DNA of 64,000 nt from Ruminococcus sp. Lineage in GTDB: Bacteria; Bacillota; Clostridia; Oscillospirales; Ruminococcaceae. Below are positions 7,630 through 15,698 of this stretch, in pieces (within the stretch, counting starts at the first letter, position 1; every line of letters begins with the position of its first letter). The DNA is taken from the NCBI GenBank assembly GCA_017525915.1, contig JAFXSC010000001.1, forward strand, positions 186,001-250,000. Reading direction: 5' to 3'. A model generated the notes under the pieces. The model was not told the origin of the DNA and did not search any database. It worked only from the letters and a program-made list of their open reading frames with translations. Position numbers and translations under genes: made by a program.

Positions 7630-8709
7630 TTATATTTTTATGCCTTTCTTTTTAAGGTAATCGACGAGAGTGGTCTTTTCGCTTCCGGATGCAGCGGCAC
7701 AGTATACCAGTATCAGTGATGCGTCGGTAGCCTCTATCTTGCCGTTTCTGTTGACATCGCAGACAAACATAAGGTCATCGGAAGCGCTGCCGCCGTCAGC
7801 AAGATCGGCGCAGACCTTCAGTACCTTCGAGGCGTCAACAGCAGTGATCTTGCTGTTTTTATCAAGGTCGCCTATACGCTCCGGAGGCAGAGCAGAAGTG
7901 GTGGCAGTGGTAGTAGTTGTCGAAGGCTTCGTGGTGGTGGTCGAAGTTGCGGTATTTGTAGTAGTCTTCGTACCGGTCTTGGTGGTAACAGAAGTTGTTG
8001 TGCTTGAAGTGACCTTGGTCGTACCCGTACCGGTCGTCGTATCCGTATCAGAGACGGTCGATGTATCAGTGGCAGCCGTGGTCGTAGTCGTTGTAGTAGT
8101 TGTCACCGGCTTTTCGAGCACCTTTATTCCTCCGGGAACAAGTCCCTTTTCGATGATCTGCTTCTGCATGAGCTGTCCGTCTTTGGTGTCCTCATAATCG
8201 GTGAACATATCGGCCGACTTTTCGCTTTCTTCAAACGTTATCCAGACAGGATACTCCGTCTCCTTGTCGGGAAGCTTCGGAAGCTTCAGGCTCAGCGATG
8301 CGATGATGCCGTCCTTTCCCGTATCAGTCGGCGAAAAAGCCGTGAAGAACACTCCGTTTTCGAATCCGTGCTCCTCATACTGCATATTCCCGAGTGCTTT
8401 TCCGGCAGTTACTATCTGTCCCGAACCGTTCTTTATCGGATTGAGAGAGCTGTCCCAGTGGATATGGAAGCCAATGCAGGCATACTTTCCTTCAACTCCT
8501 GAAACCCTGATATTGACCTTGTGAATGAGTGAAGCCTGAGCCTCGCTGTATTCGAGAACCACACTGTCAACAGCCAACTTCGGACCGGTATACTCCTCCT
8601 GTGAAACGGCAGCCGGATCCTTGTCGGCATAAGCCGTATTGACCGCCGGCATACAGAAAAGTGTCATCAGACCGGCAGTTATAACTGCCGCTGCTTTCTT
8701 AAAAAACAT
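7630..8709 (-). CDS. Secreted protein with cohesin-like domain, Thr-rich linker and C-terminal dockerin
   Basis: 359 residues. Signal peptide 1-28 (cleavage near AYA-DKD). Residues about 45-195 resemble a cohesin: a beta sandwich with VNIRVSGVEG, IGFHIHWD and DGIIASLSLKLP. A linker of mostly Thr follows (about 205-275). The C-terminus is a type I dockerin with two calcium repeats, DLDKNSKITAVDASKVL and CDVNRNGKIEATDASLIL. One cohesin plus one dockerin is the architecture of adaptor scaffoldins such as ScaC of Ruminococcus flavefaciens: the dockerin would plug into a larger scaffold and the cohesin recruit another protein. Start supported by GGAGG before ATG. The dockerin is certain; the cohesin call is moderately sure. 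Confidence 0.8.
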   Translation of the reverse strand: MFFKKAAAVITAGLMTLFCMPAVNTAYADKDPAAVSQEEYTGPKLAVDSVVLEYSEAQASLIHKVNIRVSGVEGKYACIGFHIHWDSSLNPIKNGSGQIVTAGKALGNMQYEEHGFENGVFFTAFSPTDTGKDGIIASLSLKLPKLPDKETEYPVWITFEESEKSADMFTDYEDTKDGQLMQKQIIEKGLVPGGIKVLEKPVTTTTTTTTTAATDTSTVSDTDTTTGTGTTKVTSSTTTSVTTKTGTKTTTNTATSTTTTKPSTTTTTATTSALPPERIGDLDKNSKITAVDASKVLKVCADLADGGSASDDLMFVCDVNRNGKIEATDASLILVYCAAASGSEKTTLVDYLKKKGIKI

Positions 8710-8752
8710 AAAAACCTCCGTTGGTGGAGACCTGCGTCTTTCCGCACAGGGC

Positions 8753-8965
8753 TCACTTATTCTTCTTGCGGGCGCGTTTTCCCTTCATCAGCACTACTGC
8801 TGAGAGTACCGCAGCCTTTGCCGCATTCTTTGCGATGACCTTCTTGTCATACTTCGTGCGGACGTTCTTCGGCGCTTCGACCGCCTTGTCTATACTTCCC
8901 GAACCGGCGGTCTTCATTGAACCGAAGCCGAATGAAAAATTGCCGGTATTCTTTTCATATTCCAT
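8753..8965 (-). CDS. Small basic protein, unknown function
   Basis: 70 residues. A Gly/Ser-containing N-terminus is followed by a hydrophobic stretch (AKAAVLSAVVLMKGK) and a very basic end (RARKKNK). It overlaps the end of trmB by 11 bases and so is probably co-translated with it. I see no known domain. Confidence 0.55.
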   Translation of the reverse strand: MEYEKNTGNFSFGFGSMKTAGSGSIDKAVEAPKNVRTKYDKKVIAKNAAKAAVLSAVVLMKGKRARKKNK

Positions 8966-9629
8966 GCTGCTCCTCCTTTATGGGCTCTGCTATCAGGAAT
9001 TTGATGTTCTTGCCCTCCTCGGTGAACATCTTCTCGTGCTCGGTGACGAAATTCTCATATGGACTCTCCGTGTGAAGGTCGCGCGTTGAGTATACTATTC
9101 TGTACCCTGCCTCTTTGAAATACTCGAACGACTCGTCGAAAAGCTCATCGTCGTCGGTCTTGAACCAGAGCTGTCCGCGGAGGAATTTTTTATAGTTCAC
9201 GAGCTGACGGGTATGCGTGAGCCTGCGCTTCTTGTGCTTGCCCTTCGGCCACGGATTGCAGAAGTTGATGTAGATGCGGTCTGCACGGTCGTTCTCGTCC
9301 CATGCGAGCTCAAGGCGTTCGATATTCTGTATGGCGATGCGGACGTTCTCCGGAGCTTTCCCCTGCTCTGCATAAGCCGCTTCGAGTTTGCGCTTTGCAA
9401 GGACGAGCATCTCGTTCTTTATGTCCATTGCAATGAAATTTATCTCAGGGTGAGCCGGAGCTGCCTGCGAAATAAAGCCTCCCTTGCCGCAGCCGAGCTC
9501 AACGTAGAGAGGCTTGTCAGGTTCGGGGAAAAGGCTCGTCCAGTGTCCGATCTGCTCCTGTGGAGCCTTGACATAGAACGGACAGGCTTCGAGTTCTGGC
9601 TTTGCCCACGGTTTGTGTCTTATCCTCAT
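8955..9629 (-). CDS. trmB: tRNA (guanine-N7-)-methyltransferase TrmB
   Basis: 224 residues, the usual TrmB length. The SAM-binding motif is VELGCGKGGFI near residue 45, the acidic motif is FIAMDIKNE, and the catalytic region includes NFCNPWPKGKHKKRRLTH, a hallmark of the family. It methylates G46 of tRNAs to m7G in the cytoplasm. A Shine-Dalgarno GGAGGATATTT precedes ATG at 9629. The gene is followed by a small basic protein gene in the same transcript. Confidence 0.95.
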   Translation of the reverse strand: MRIRHKPWAKPELEACPFYVKAPQEQIGHWTSLFPEPDKPLYVELGCGKGGFISQAAPAHPEINFIAMDIKNEMLVLAKRKLEAAYAEQGKAPENVRIAIQNIERLELAWDENDRADRIYINFCNPWPKGKHKKRRLTHTRQLVNYKKFLRGQLWFKTDDDELFDESFEYFKEAGYRIVYSTRDLHTESPYENFVTEHEKMFTEEGKNIKFLIAEPIKEEQHGI

Positions 9630-9663
9630 AAATATCCTCCAAATTAATAATCACTGAAATCTA

Positions 9664-9695
9664 TTATATCATATAAGCGAAGCGTTATGATATAA
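9664..9695. repeat. Dispersed palindromic repeat, copy 1
   Basis: A 32-base element: 10-bp arms TTATATCATA / TATGATATAA around taagcgaagcgt. In reverse orientation it matches 27 of 32 bases of 26848-26879, including a paired change that keeps the stem. On the minus strand it holds a TATAAT (9663-9668) that may be the -10 of trmB. Confidence 0.6.
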
Positions 9696-9697
9696 TT

Positions 9698-9785
9698 GCC
9701 CGATTGCAGGGAGCAAATCTCCGATTTGCGTATCTGCAAGGGCTTTTGAATAATTATAATGAATGCTTTTGCATTCATTATATCA
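9698..9785. repeat. Cluster of further palindromes in the trmB intergenic region
   Basis: Next to the 32-base repeat is a larger dyad (GCCCGATTGCAG around 9698-9709 with CTGCAAGGGC near 9734-9743) enclosing GCAAATCTCCGATTTGC, then a hairpin built on TGAATGC TTTT GCATTCA (9760-9777). The 240-base gap between genes therefore has no coding content but several stacked hairpins, as in short non-autonomous intergenic repeats. Confidence 0.45.
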
Positions 9786-9826
9786 TATTATTATGATAAT
9801 TCCAATACTTTTTTTGAAATTGGCAG

Positions 9827-9860
9827 TAAAAAACCGTTCCCGAATGATACGGGAACGGTT
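9827..9860 (-). terminator. Terminator of the zinc-ribbon membrane protein gene
   Basis: Eleven-bp stem (AACCGTTCCCG at 9832-9842 with 9850-9860), followed on the minus strand by TTTTACTG. Confidence 0.8.
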
Positions 9861-9871
9861 CGGAGATACAT

Positions 9872-10261
9872 TCAGTGTATCATTTCTCCGCAGTGCAGAC
9901 AATATTTCGAGTCTGTGGCTGTGGGCTTTCCGCAGCTGGGACATTTTACCGTGTCGTTGTCCGTGCTGATGGGCGAAGGCTCAGGAGCCGGAGAACTGCT
10001 GAAAAGGGAACGGCTCACAGGCTGCTCGGCAGCGTTCCTGCGCTGTCTCTCGTTTATCTCGTAGACGTTCTCGCAAAGCTCGCCGAATGCGTAGGTAAGA
10101 AGCGTACTCAGCCAGCCGACAAGGAATCCCAGCGGCACTGAAAGTAATAAAAACGCCCCCTCCTCTGCCATAATAGGGAGCACAATTGCAATTCCTCCCC
10201 ATATAACAAAAAACATCACCTTTGCAAGCACTTTCAGCTTCACTCCTGCATTTCTGAACAT
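9872..10261 (-). CDS. Membrane protein with C-terminal zinc ribbon
   Basis: 129 residues. Two membrane helices (about 10-33 and 36-58) are followed by a polar linker and a C-terminal zinc ribbon with CPSCGK and CLHCGE (about 105-128). The ribbon should lie in the cytoplasm and bind one zinc through four cysteines. Such small zinc-ribbon membrane proteins are common in Ruminococcaceae and have no assigned role. The gene is monocistronic with its own terminator. Confidence 0.7.
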   Translation of the reverse strand: MFRNAGVKLKVLAKVMFFVIWGGIAIVLPIMAEEGAFLLLSVPLGFLVGWLSTLLTYAFGELCENVYEINERQRRNAAEQPVSRSLFSSSPAPEPSPISTDNDTVKCPSCGKPTATDSKYCLHCGEMIH

Positions 10262-10362
10262 ATACCTTACCTCCGTATGAAATATTTTTCCTTATTATAC
10301 CACTCTCAGGCAGGCGATGTGTGAATAATATGTAAATTTTCCCCGGAATGCAGACAAAGAAG

Positions 10363-10393
10363 CACCGCTGCCGGTGTTCTTCCGGCAGCGGTG
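10363..10393 (-). terminator. Terminator of the large dockerin/carbohydrate-binding gene
   Basis: A perfect 12-bp stem, CACCGCTGCCGG (10363-10374) with 10382-10393, just after the stop at 10442; the tail CTTCTTTG on the minus strand is only partly T-rich. Confidence 0.65.
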
Positions 10394-10441
10394 TCCCCAT
10401 ATATAAATATGTCCCCTGTTATCAAAAACTAAGACTTGTTA

Positions 10442-13400
10442 TCAGAAGCCGAATCCGGGGCCCCCTGGCTGCTGCGATGAACTGCCCGAACCGAGAGCCT
10501 TTGCTGTGCCGCCGGAAACCTTTCCGGAGATGTATATTGCGGGCTGACCGAGAGTAGAGATGTTCTCTCCGCCCGTTACCTCTGCGCCCGAGTAGGCAAC
10601 CACATTGGAGTCGCCGTATGCGTAGCTCATTCTTGAGCCGGACATACTTGTTGCAAGAACTGTGCCGTCACTTGTTGCGAATACCATCTGTGTTGACATA
10701 TCGTAGCCGCTGCCGCCGTTCATGCCGAGACCGCCGAATGCGTAGCCGCCGTTGCGGGTAATGGTGTAGCCGCCGTCGCCGCAGTCGAACGAATCGCCGC
10801 CGTTGCCGAAATAGTAGCCGCCGTTGAAAACGATGTTGCCGTTGGAATCGAAGCCGTCAGCGTCCTGGAAAGAAGTGTTTACGGAAACGATACCGCCGTT
10901 GAGGTACATCTCACCGTATGTGCTGCTCATACCGCCGGGGAATCCGCCGCCGCCGGGACGTCCGCCCTGATTGAAGCCTGTATTGTTGTTGCCGCCGGAG
11001 GAATCTGCACCGCCTGCTGCATTGTAGCCGTCATCCTTTGAGATTATGTAGATGTTGCCGTTGTTCTGGTAGATGTAAACTGCTTCCATGCCCTCATAGC
11101 AGGCTGTAACATATACCTCAAGGCTCGTATAGTCAGTGCCGGCTGTCTTTCCTCCGATATAGAGTGCATTGTCGGAATGTACTGCGTCATCGCCTGATGT
11201 GAGCTTCAGCTTTCCCGCATTGAGGACTGCATCGCCGCCGCAGTGAAGACAGTCGTCCTTGGAGTTTACTGTGATGAGACCGCCGTTCACGGTAAGCGTG
11301 CCGCCGCTCTGACGGGTAGTTCCTGCTGCGTCATACAGACCAACGGACTTGATGCCCTTTGCGGAATCGTTGCCTGTGCCGGTAGTTGTGATATTGAGAG
11401 TGCCGCCGTTGATAACAACGTCCTGTTCGCCCTGAATGCCGTCACCGAAAGAGGTGATGTTCACAGTACCGCCGTTTACAGTTACAACGCCGTAGGACTT
11501 GTCAGTCGCAGTATCGGTAGCTGTGGACTTTATGCCGTCGCCGGTGGTCGTCTTGACCGTGAGGGTCAAACCGCTGTTGTCAGCAGCAGAGCCGTCAGCC
11601 TTTGTAGCGTCTCCGACAGTTACGCTGTCCTTGCCGCGGATACCGTCATCAACTGCGTTTACGTTGATAGTGCCGTTGAATATCTTTATATCGTTCTTGC
11701 AGACGATAGCATCGTCCTGATTGCCGTTTACTGTGAGAGTGCCGGCACCCTTGAACTTGATGTCGTCACGGGAGAAGACAGCGCCCTCAACGGTATTGGA
11801 GTTGCCGTCTGAATCTGTATAGGTCTGTGTGTGGGAAGTGCCGTCCGAAATAGTGTTGACGGTGTCCTTCTTTGCAACTATCTGCACCTCATCGCCGATA
11901 GATGCAACGTAAATGGGAGCGGTCGTTGTATTGGTCATATCAACGCCCACGAGGTCGAGCTCAACAACGCCGTCCGGATAGGCGGTCTTGTCAACGTCAA
12001 CAACTATCTGTGTGCCTGTACCTGTGCCGCTTACTGCGAATACGCCCGGCTTTGTGATAGTTACTACGCCGTTGCTTGCAGAAGCTGTGTCAGCGGGAGC
12101 ATTGGTCTGGATATCAGAACCGGAAAGGGTGATAGTAAGACCGTCACTTACAACAGGAGGAGTTACGACAGTTGATGAGCCTGCACCGGAGGGGTCAACG
12201 CTCTCGAATACAGAAACAAGACCAAGCTGGAACTGTTTCTGAGTGCCGTCTGTATGTGTAACAGCTGCGCCTGTGCCGAGGTTTGTGAAACCGCAGGACT
12301 TTGCGCCGTTCATAGAAGTCTCACTGATGAGGACGTACTTGTACTTCTTTGTGAATTCTACCTTGTTGTCTGCGCTTGAAGATATCGCATTTACCTTCTT
12401 CCACATACCGTCCTTCTCGTTTGTGGCATCGTCGATGCAGTTGAGGAGAGCTGTGGTCTGGGTCGTGCCTGAGAGAAGCTCAGTCTTAACCTGATAATCG
12501 GTAGCTGTTGCGTAAACATTGCCGCCCGTGATATTGACGCCGGTATCTGCTGTAAGTCCGCGGTCGCCGCCTGCAATGAGAGTACCGCCGCTGATGTCGA
12601 TAGTCGTACCTGCCTGAACAGCGTCATTTCCTGCCTTTATGGAGGTATAGCCGCCTGTTACGGCAACGCTGCCCTTGCTGGACTTGATGCCGTCGCCCTC
12701 TGCGTCAATTGTGAGCTTGCCGTCCTTTACAGTAACGGAGGTCTTGCCCTTGACAGCGTCGGTCTTGTCTGTGGAGTTGAGTGTGGTAACGTTGATAACG
12801 CCGCCGTTGAACTTGATATCGTTGTTGCAGGAGATACCGGTCTGGGTATTGGCTGTGAGGTTGAGGATACCTGTGCCAAGCTCGCCGCCCTTGATAGTGA
12901 TATCGTCCTTTGCCTCGATAACCGCATCGCCTGTTGCTGTGCCAGCTGCGTCAGCGTATACTGTATCGCCGTCCGAGATGCTGTTCTCTGTGCCGTCAAC
13001 AAGATTTATCGAGGTATTCTCAGCGTTCGTTACGAGGATAGCCGGAGCGCTCTTGCCGGTAATGCTTGCGCCGTTGAGGAAGAGCTTTACTGTCTCGGCA
13101 TCTGCTGTCTCGTCAGGGATATTGACCTCGATCTGACCGTCATCAAGTGTGCCGTCTATATAATAAGCGCCTGAGTGGCTGATAGTGACCTTCGAGCCGG
13201 AAACTGCCGTGCAGCCATTGTTGTCGCCTTCAACAGTGATCGAGCTGCCGCTGAGGTGGATATATACCGTATCGGTAACGGGGTCTTCATTGCCGCCCTT
13301 TACTGATTCGGGAAGGGTATTAATAAGTCCGAGCTTGTACTTCTGTATCGAGAGGGCGTCCCTGTTGGTCACACCGTCTCCCCTGTCGAATACATCGGCA

Positions 13401-13624
13401 TTGTCCGCACCCTTATCCGTGAGCTGGTACTTGTCAGGGTTGCCTATACTCTGCATTATCAATACGGCATCAGCCATATTTACTTCGCCGTCACAGTTGG
13501 CATCGCCATAGGTGACAGTCGTATCGTCAGCCATTGCTGCCGGTGCAAAGGGAACTGAAGCTGCTGCGATCATGCAGGCTGAGGATATTCCTGCAAGGAT
13601 CTTCTTGACGCTGTGTCTTTTCAT
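10442..13624 (-). CDS. Large secreted protein: N-terminal dockerin and two carbohydrate-binding beta-helix modules
   Basis: About 1060 residues. Signal peptide 1-32. An N-terminal dockerin-like pair follows (GDANCDGEVNMADAVLIMQS ... DRGDGVTNRDALSIQKYK). Two successive copies of the DUF4353 / Cthe_2159-type domain come next, rich in short beta-helix turns such as DDITIKGG and NGGVINVT, then a Gly-rich tail ending PGGPGFGF. Cthe_2159 of Clostridium thermocellum binds cellulose and acidic sugars, so surface glycan binding is likely. Codons run open to a TTG at 13633, but AAGGAG at 13635-13640 fits ATG 13624. The promoter carries the same TTTTAAG boxes as the divergent operon. Confidence 0.82.
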   Translation of the reverse strand: MKRHSVKKILAGISSACMIAAASVPFAPAAMADDTTVTYGDANCDGEVNMADAVLIMQSIGNPDKYQLTDKGADNADVFDRGDGVTNRDALSIQKYKLGLINTLPESVKGGNEDPVTDTVYIHLSGSSITVEGDNNGCTAVSGSKVTISHSGAYYIDGTLDDGQIEVNIPDETADAETVKLFLNGASITGKSAPAILVTNAENTSINLVDGTENSISDGDTVYADAAGTATGDAVIEAKDDITIKGGELGTGILNLTANTQTGISCNNDIKFNGGVINVTTLNSTDKTDAVKGKTSVTVKDGKLTIDAEGDGIKSSKGSVAVTGGYTSIKAGNDAVQAGTTIDISGGTLIAGGDRGLTADTGVNITGGNVYATATDYQVKTELLSGTTQTTALLNCIDDATNEKDGMWKKVNAISSSADNKVEFTKKYKYVLISETSMNGAKSCGFTNLGTGAAVTHTDGTQKQFQLGLVSVFESVDPSGAGSSTVVTPPVVSDGLTITLSGSDIQTNAPADTASASNGVVTITKPGVFAVSGTGTGTQIVVDVDKTAYPDGVVELDLVGVDMTNTTTAPIYVASIGDEVQIVAKKDTVNTISDGTSHTQTYTDSDGNSNTVEGAVFSRDDIKFKGAGTLTVNGNQDDAIVCKNDIKIFNGTINVNAVDDGIRGKDSVTVGDATKADGSAADNSGLTLTVKTTTGDGIKSTATDTATDKSYGVVTVNGGTVNITSFGDGIQGEQDVVINGGTLNITTTGTGNDSAKGIKSVGLYDAAGTTRQSGGTLTVNGGLITVNSKDDCLHCGGDAVLNAGKLKLTSGDDAVHSDNALYIGGKTAGTDYTSLEVYVTACYEGMEAVYIYQNNGNIYIISKDDGYNAAGGADSSGGNNNTGFNQGGRPGGGGFPGGMSSTYGEMYLNGGIVSVNTSFQDADGFDSNGNIVFNGGYYFGNGGDSFDCGDGGYTITRNGGYAFGGLGMNGGSGYDMSTQMVFATSDGTVLATSMSGSRMSYAYGDSNVVAYSGAEVTGGENISTLGQPAIYISGKVSGGTAKALGSGSSSQQPGGPGFGF

Positions 13625-13690
13625 TTCAATCAAACTCCTTAAATATATTCTTTCGGCTCTGTTTGCGAGCCCTTTCTTTACTATGGCTGT

Positions 13691-13735
13691 ATTATACCAA
13701 TCCTTTCTTAAAATAGTCTTAAAGTTTCCTTAAAA
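13691..13735 (-). promoter_or_regulatory. Promoter with three 11-bp-spaced TTTTAAG/TTTAAG boxes
   Basis: On the minus strand TATAAT (13691-13696) is preceded, after 10 bases, by TTTTAAG-type boxes whose G residues fall at 13707, 13718 and 13729: exactly 11-base steps. No good -35 is present; the boxes cover that position. This is the layout of promoters activated by PhoP/OmpR-type response regulators. Confidence 0.7.
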
Positions 13736-13996
13736 TAACCATAAATTTCATCTGTCTGACCGTATCTTGCGGTATTTCTTCCATTTATTTGACAAACACT
13801 CACAATGATAGTATTATATATTATGTAAAATCATCAGCACTTTTCCGAACTATACTATTATATAGGATCACGGTCATTCTCTTAGTTTTTCAGGTTAAAT
13901 ATGATCTCCGGCGGTTTATAAGTGCTCCGCATTCTCAGCTGCTCATTCGGCTGCCGGAATAGTATCTGCCCAAAAGTTTTTTGAAAAAACCGTTTC
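13736..13996. other. Remaining intergenic sequence between divergent promoters
   Basis: About 260 bases without an open frame with a ribosome binding site. It is AT-rich and I see no RNA gene or strong hairpin in it. It separates the two similar promoters. Confidence 0.5.
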
Positions 13997-14030
13997 TTTT
14001 AAGATTGTTTTAAGAATGCACCGTTATAAT
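13997..14030 (+). promoter_or_regulatory. Promoter with two 11-bp-spaced TTTTAAG boxes
   Basis: TTTTAAG at 13997-14003 and again at 14008-14014, then 10 bases, then TATAAT at 14025-14030. The 11-base step and the 10-base gap to the -10 are identical to the divergent promoter at 13691-13735, so one response regulator probably controls both. Confidence 0.72.
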
Positions 14031-14062
14031 ATACTCAAATGATACGAAAGGAGCGTAAAGCT

Positions 14063-14854
14063 ATGGCAATAAATACATTTGCCCGCAAGGAGATAAAGTT
14101 CCTGCTCGATATGCACCAGTACGAAGAACTTATGAAAGTTATACGCGAGTATATGGACCCCGATGAGTATTGCAAAGGCGGCAAGGAATACGGGATCTAC
14201 AATATATATTACGATACCCCAGACGACTATCTCATAAGAACTTCACTCTCAAAGCCTTACTATAAGGAAAAGATAAGGCTCCGCAGCTATTACTCCCCTG
14301 CTGCACCGGACGACAAGGTCTTCCTCGAGATAAAGAAGAAGATCGGCGGAATAGTTACAAAGCGCCGCGTTTCGATGACGCTTGCCGAATCCGAAAAATA
14401 CTTCGCCGACCGCTCAAAGCCGGTTATTAAGAAGTATATCACTGAGCAGGTCTTCCGTGAGCTCGATGTCTTCCTCGACCACTACCCGGTGATACCCAAG
14501 CAGTACATCAGCTATCAGCGCGAGGCTTTCTTCGGCAAGGACAACCACGACTTCCGTCTCACCTTTGACAGGAAGATAACCGACCGCCGCTATGACCTCA
14601 CCCTCAGCTCGGAGAGCTACGGCAACTACATCATCGGCGCGGACCAGAAACTTATGGAGGTCAAGGTCGGAGATGCGATACCGGACTGGCTCGTCCGCAA
14701 GCTCTCGGAGCTCGGCATCTTCAAGACCAGCTTTTCAAAATACGGCAGAGCATACCAGAACTATGTTGAAGACAGTATCAGGAACGAAAAGAAGATATAT
14801 GTCTCAGGTATCTCAATGATAAACAATAATATTCTGCTTAACAGGAGTGTGTGA
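14063..14854 (+). CDS. VTC-domain (polyphosphate polymerase-like) protein
   Basis: 263 residues of a CYTH/VTC superfamily domain: RKEIKFLLD at the start, YYDTPD, KIRLRSYY, FLEIKKKIGG, RLTFDRKI, LMEVKVG and the terminal SFSKYGRAY. These basic and acidic strands line the tunnel that binds triphosphate and metal in yeast Vtc4. In bacteria this domain is regularly next to DUF4956 membrane proteins and CotH or carbohydrate-binding proteins, as here. ATG 14063 follows AAAGGAG; the frame extends to 14039 but those codons contain the Shine-Dalgarno. Polyphosphate synthesis is possible but unproven for this subfamily. Confidence 0.85.
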   Translation: MAINTFARKEIKFLLDMHQYEELMKVIREYMDPDEYCKGGKEYGIYNIYYDTPDDYLIRTSLSKPYYKEKIRLRSYYSPAAPDDKVFLEIKKKIGGIVTKRRVSMTLAESEKYFADRSKPVIKKYITEQVFRELDVFLDHYPVIPKQYISYQREAFFGKDNHDFRLTFDRKITDRRYDLTLSSESYGNYIIGADQKLMEVKVGDAIPDWLVRKLSELGIFKTSFSKYGRAYQNYVEDSIRNEKKIYVSGISMINNNILLNRSV

Positions 14855-14857
14855 TTT

Positions 14858-15565
14858 ATGAGTAAACTTTTCCCTAACGGCTTCTTAGGAAACGTCCTTT
14901 CCGAATACAGCTCGGTTACTGCCAAGCATTTCTTCGTGTGCCTCTCATCGGCACTCATCATCGGCTTCCTCATCTCGGTGCTCTACCTTGTTTCCCACCG
15001 CAAGGAAGGCTATTCCGAGAGCTATGTAGTCACCATGACGATGCTCCCGGCTATCGTCTGCATAATCCTTCTGACGATCAATTCCCTCGCAGGCGCTCTC
15101 AGCGTTGCCGGTGCATTCAGCCTTGTAAGGTTCAGGAGCGTTGCCGGCGACCCTAAGGATATATCTTACATCTTCTTCTCAATGGCAGCCGGTGTTGCCT
15201 GCGGCGTAGGATATGTCGGCTTCGCATTCAGCTTCTTCATTATCCTCGGCATCGTGATGTTCGTATTCTCTGTCATCAACTTCGGTGCAAGCAAGCAGAG
15301 ACACATGACCCTCAAGATAACCATTCCCGAGGATCTCGACTATCAGGGCGTTTTCGACCCCATTCTTGACAAGTATACTGCATTCCACAAGCTCAGAAGA
15401 GTAAAGACCACCAACTTCGGCACCCTCTTCGAGCTCATATACAGCGTTGACGTCAAGGACGACCTCGACCAGAAGAAGTTCATAGACGAGCTCCGCGCCC
15501 ACAACGGCAATATGACTATCAACCTCGTATTCTTCAGATACGACGACAAGATATACGAGACTTGA
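14858..15565 (+). CDS. DUF4956 membrane protein
   Basis: 235 residues. Three or four membrane helices between residues about 25 and 145, with GAFSLVRFRSVAGDPKDISY in the cytoplasmic loop, typical of DUF4956, followed by a soluble C-terminal domain of about 85 residues. It starts three bases after the VTC gene with AGGAG upstream of ATG. DUF4956 proteins almost always accompany VTC-domain proteins; they may form a membrane enzyme or transporter together. The function is unknown. Confidence 0.85.
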   Translation: MSKLFPNGFLGNVLSEYSSVTAKHFFVCLSSALIIGFLISVLYLVSHRKEGYSESYVVTMTMLPAIVCIILLTINSLAGALSVAGAFSLVRFRSVAGDPKDISYIFFSMAAGVACGVGYVGFAFSFFIILGIVMFVFSVINFGASKQRHMTLKITIPEDLDYQGVFDPILDKYTAFHKLRRVKTTNFGTLFELIYSVDVKDDLDQKKFIDELRAHNGNMTINLVFFRYDDKIYET

Positions 15566-15629
15566 TCTCCTGCCGGACACAAACAACAAATTACAGGACA
15601 ATTTTTACCCTCTCTTTAAAAATGGAAGT

Positions 15630-15665
15630 GTCAGACCGTCAGTGCAGACAAGGTCTGACTTTTCC
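15630..15665 (+). terminator. Intercistronic hairpin (possible attenuator)
   Basis: GTCAGACC (15630-15637) pairs with GGTCTGAC (15652-15659) and is followed by TTTTCC. It lies between the DUF4956 gene and the lipoprotein gene and may reduce readthrough. Confidence 0.45.
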
Positions 15666-15698
15666 ATATCCAAAAATAAATACATAAGGAGAATTATT

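Noticed and set aside
7900..8110. Microsatellite-like GTAGTAGTTGT tract
   Set aside because: It encodes the Thr-rich linker between cohesin-like domain and dockerin. The same applies to similar tracts at 15780-16060, 41060-41280 and 42380-42450.
11243..11812. Plus-strand open frames inside the 10.4-13.6 kb gene
   Set aside because: They mirror the repetitive beta-helix codons of the real minus-strand gene and lack ribosome sites.
15630..15665. End of the VTC operon at the hairpin
   Set aside because: The T-run is weak, and the lipoprotein gene beyond it has no promoter of its own; it is treated as an intercistronic attenuator.
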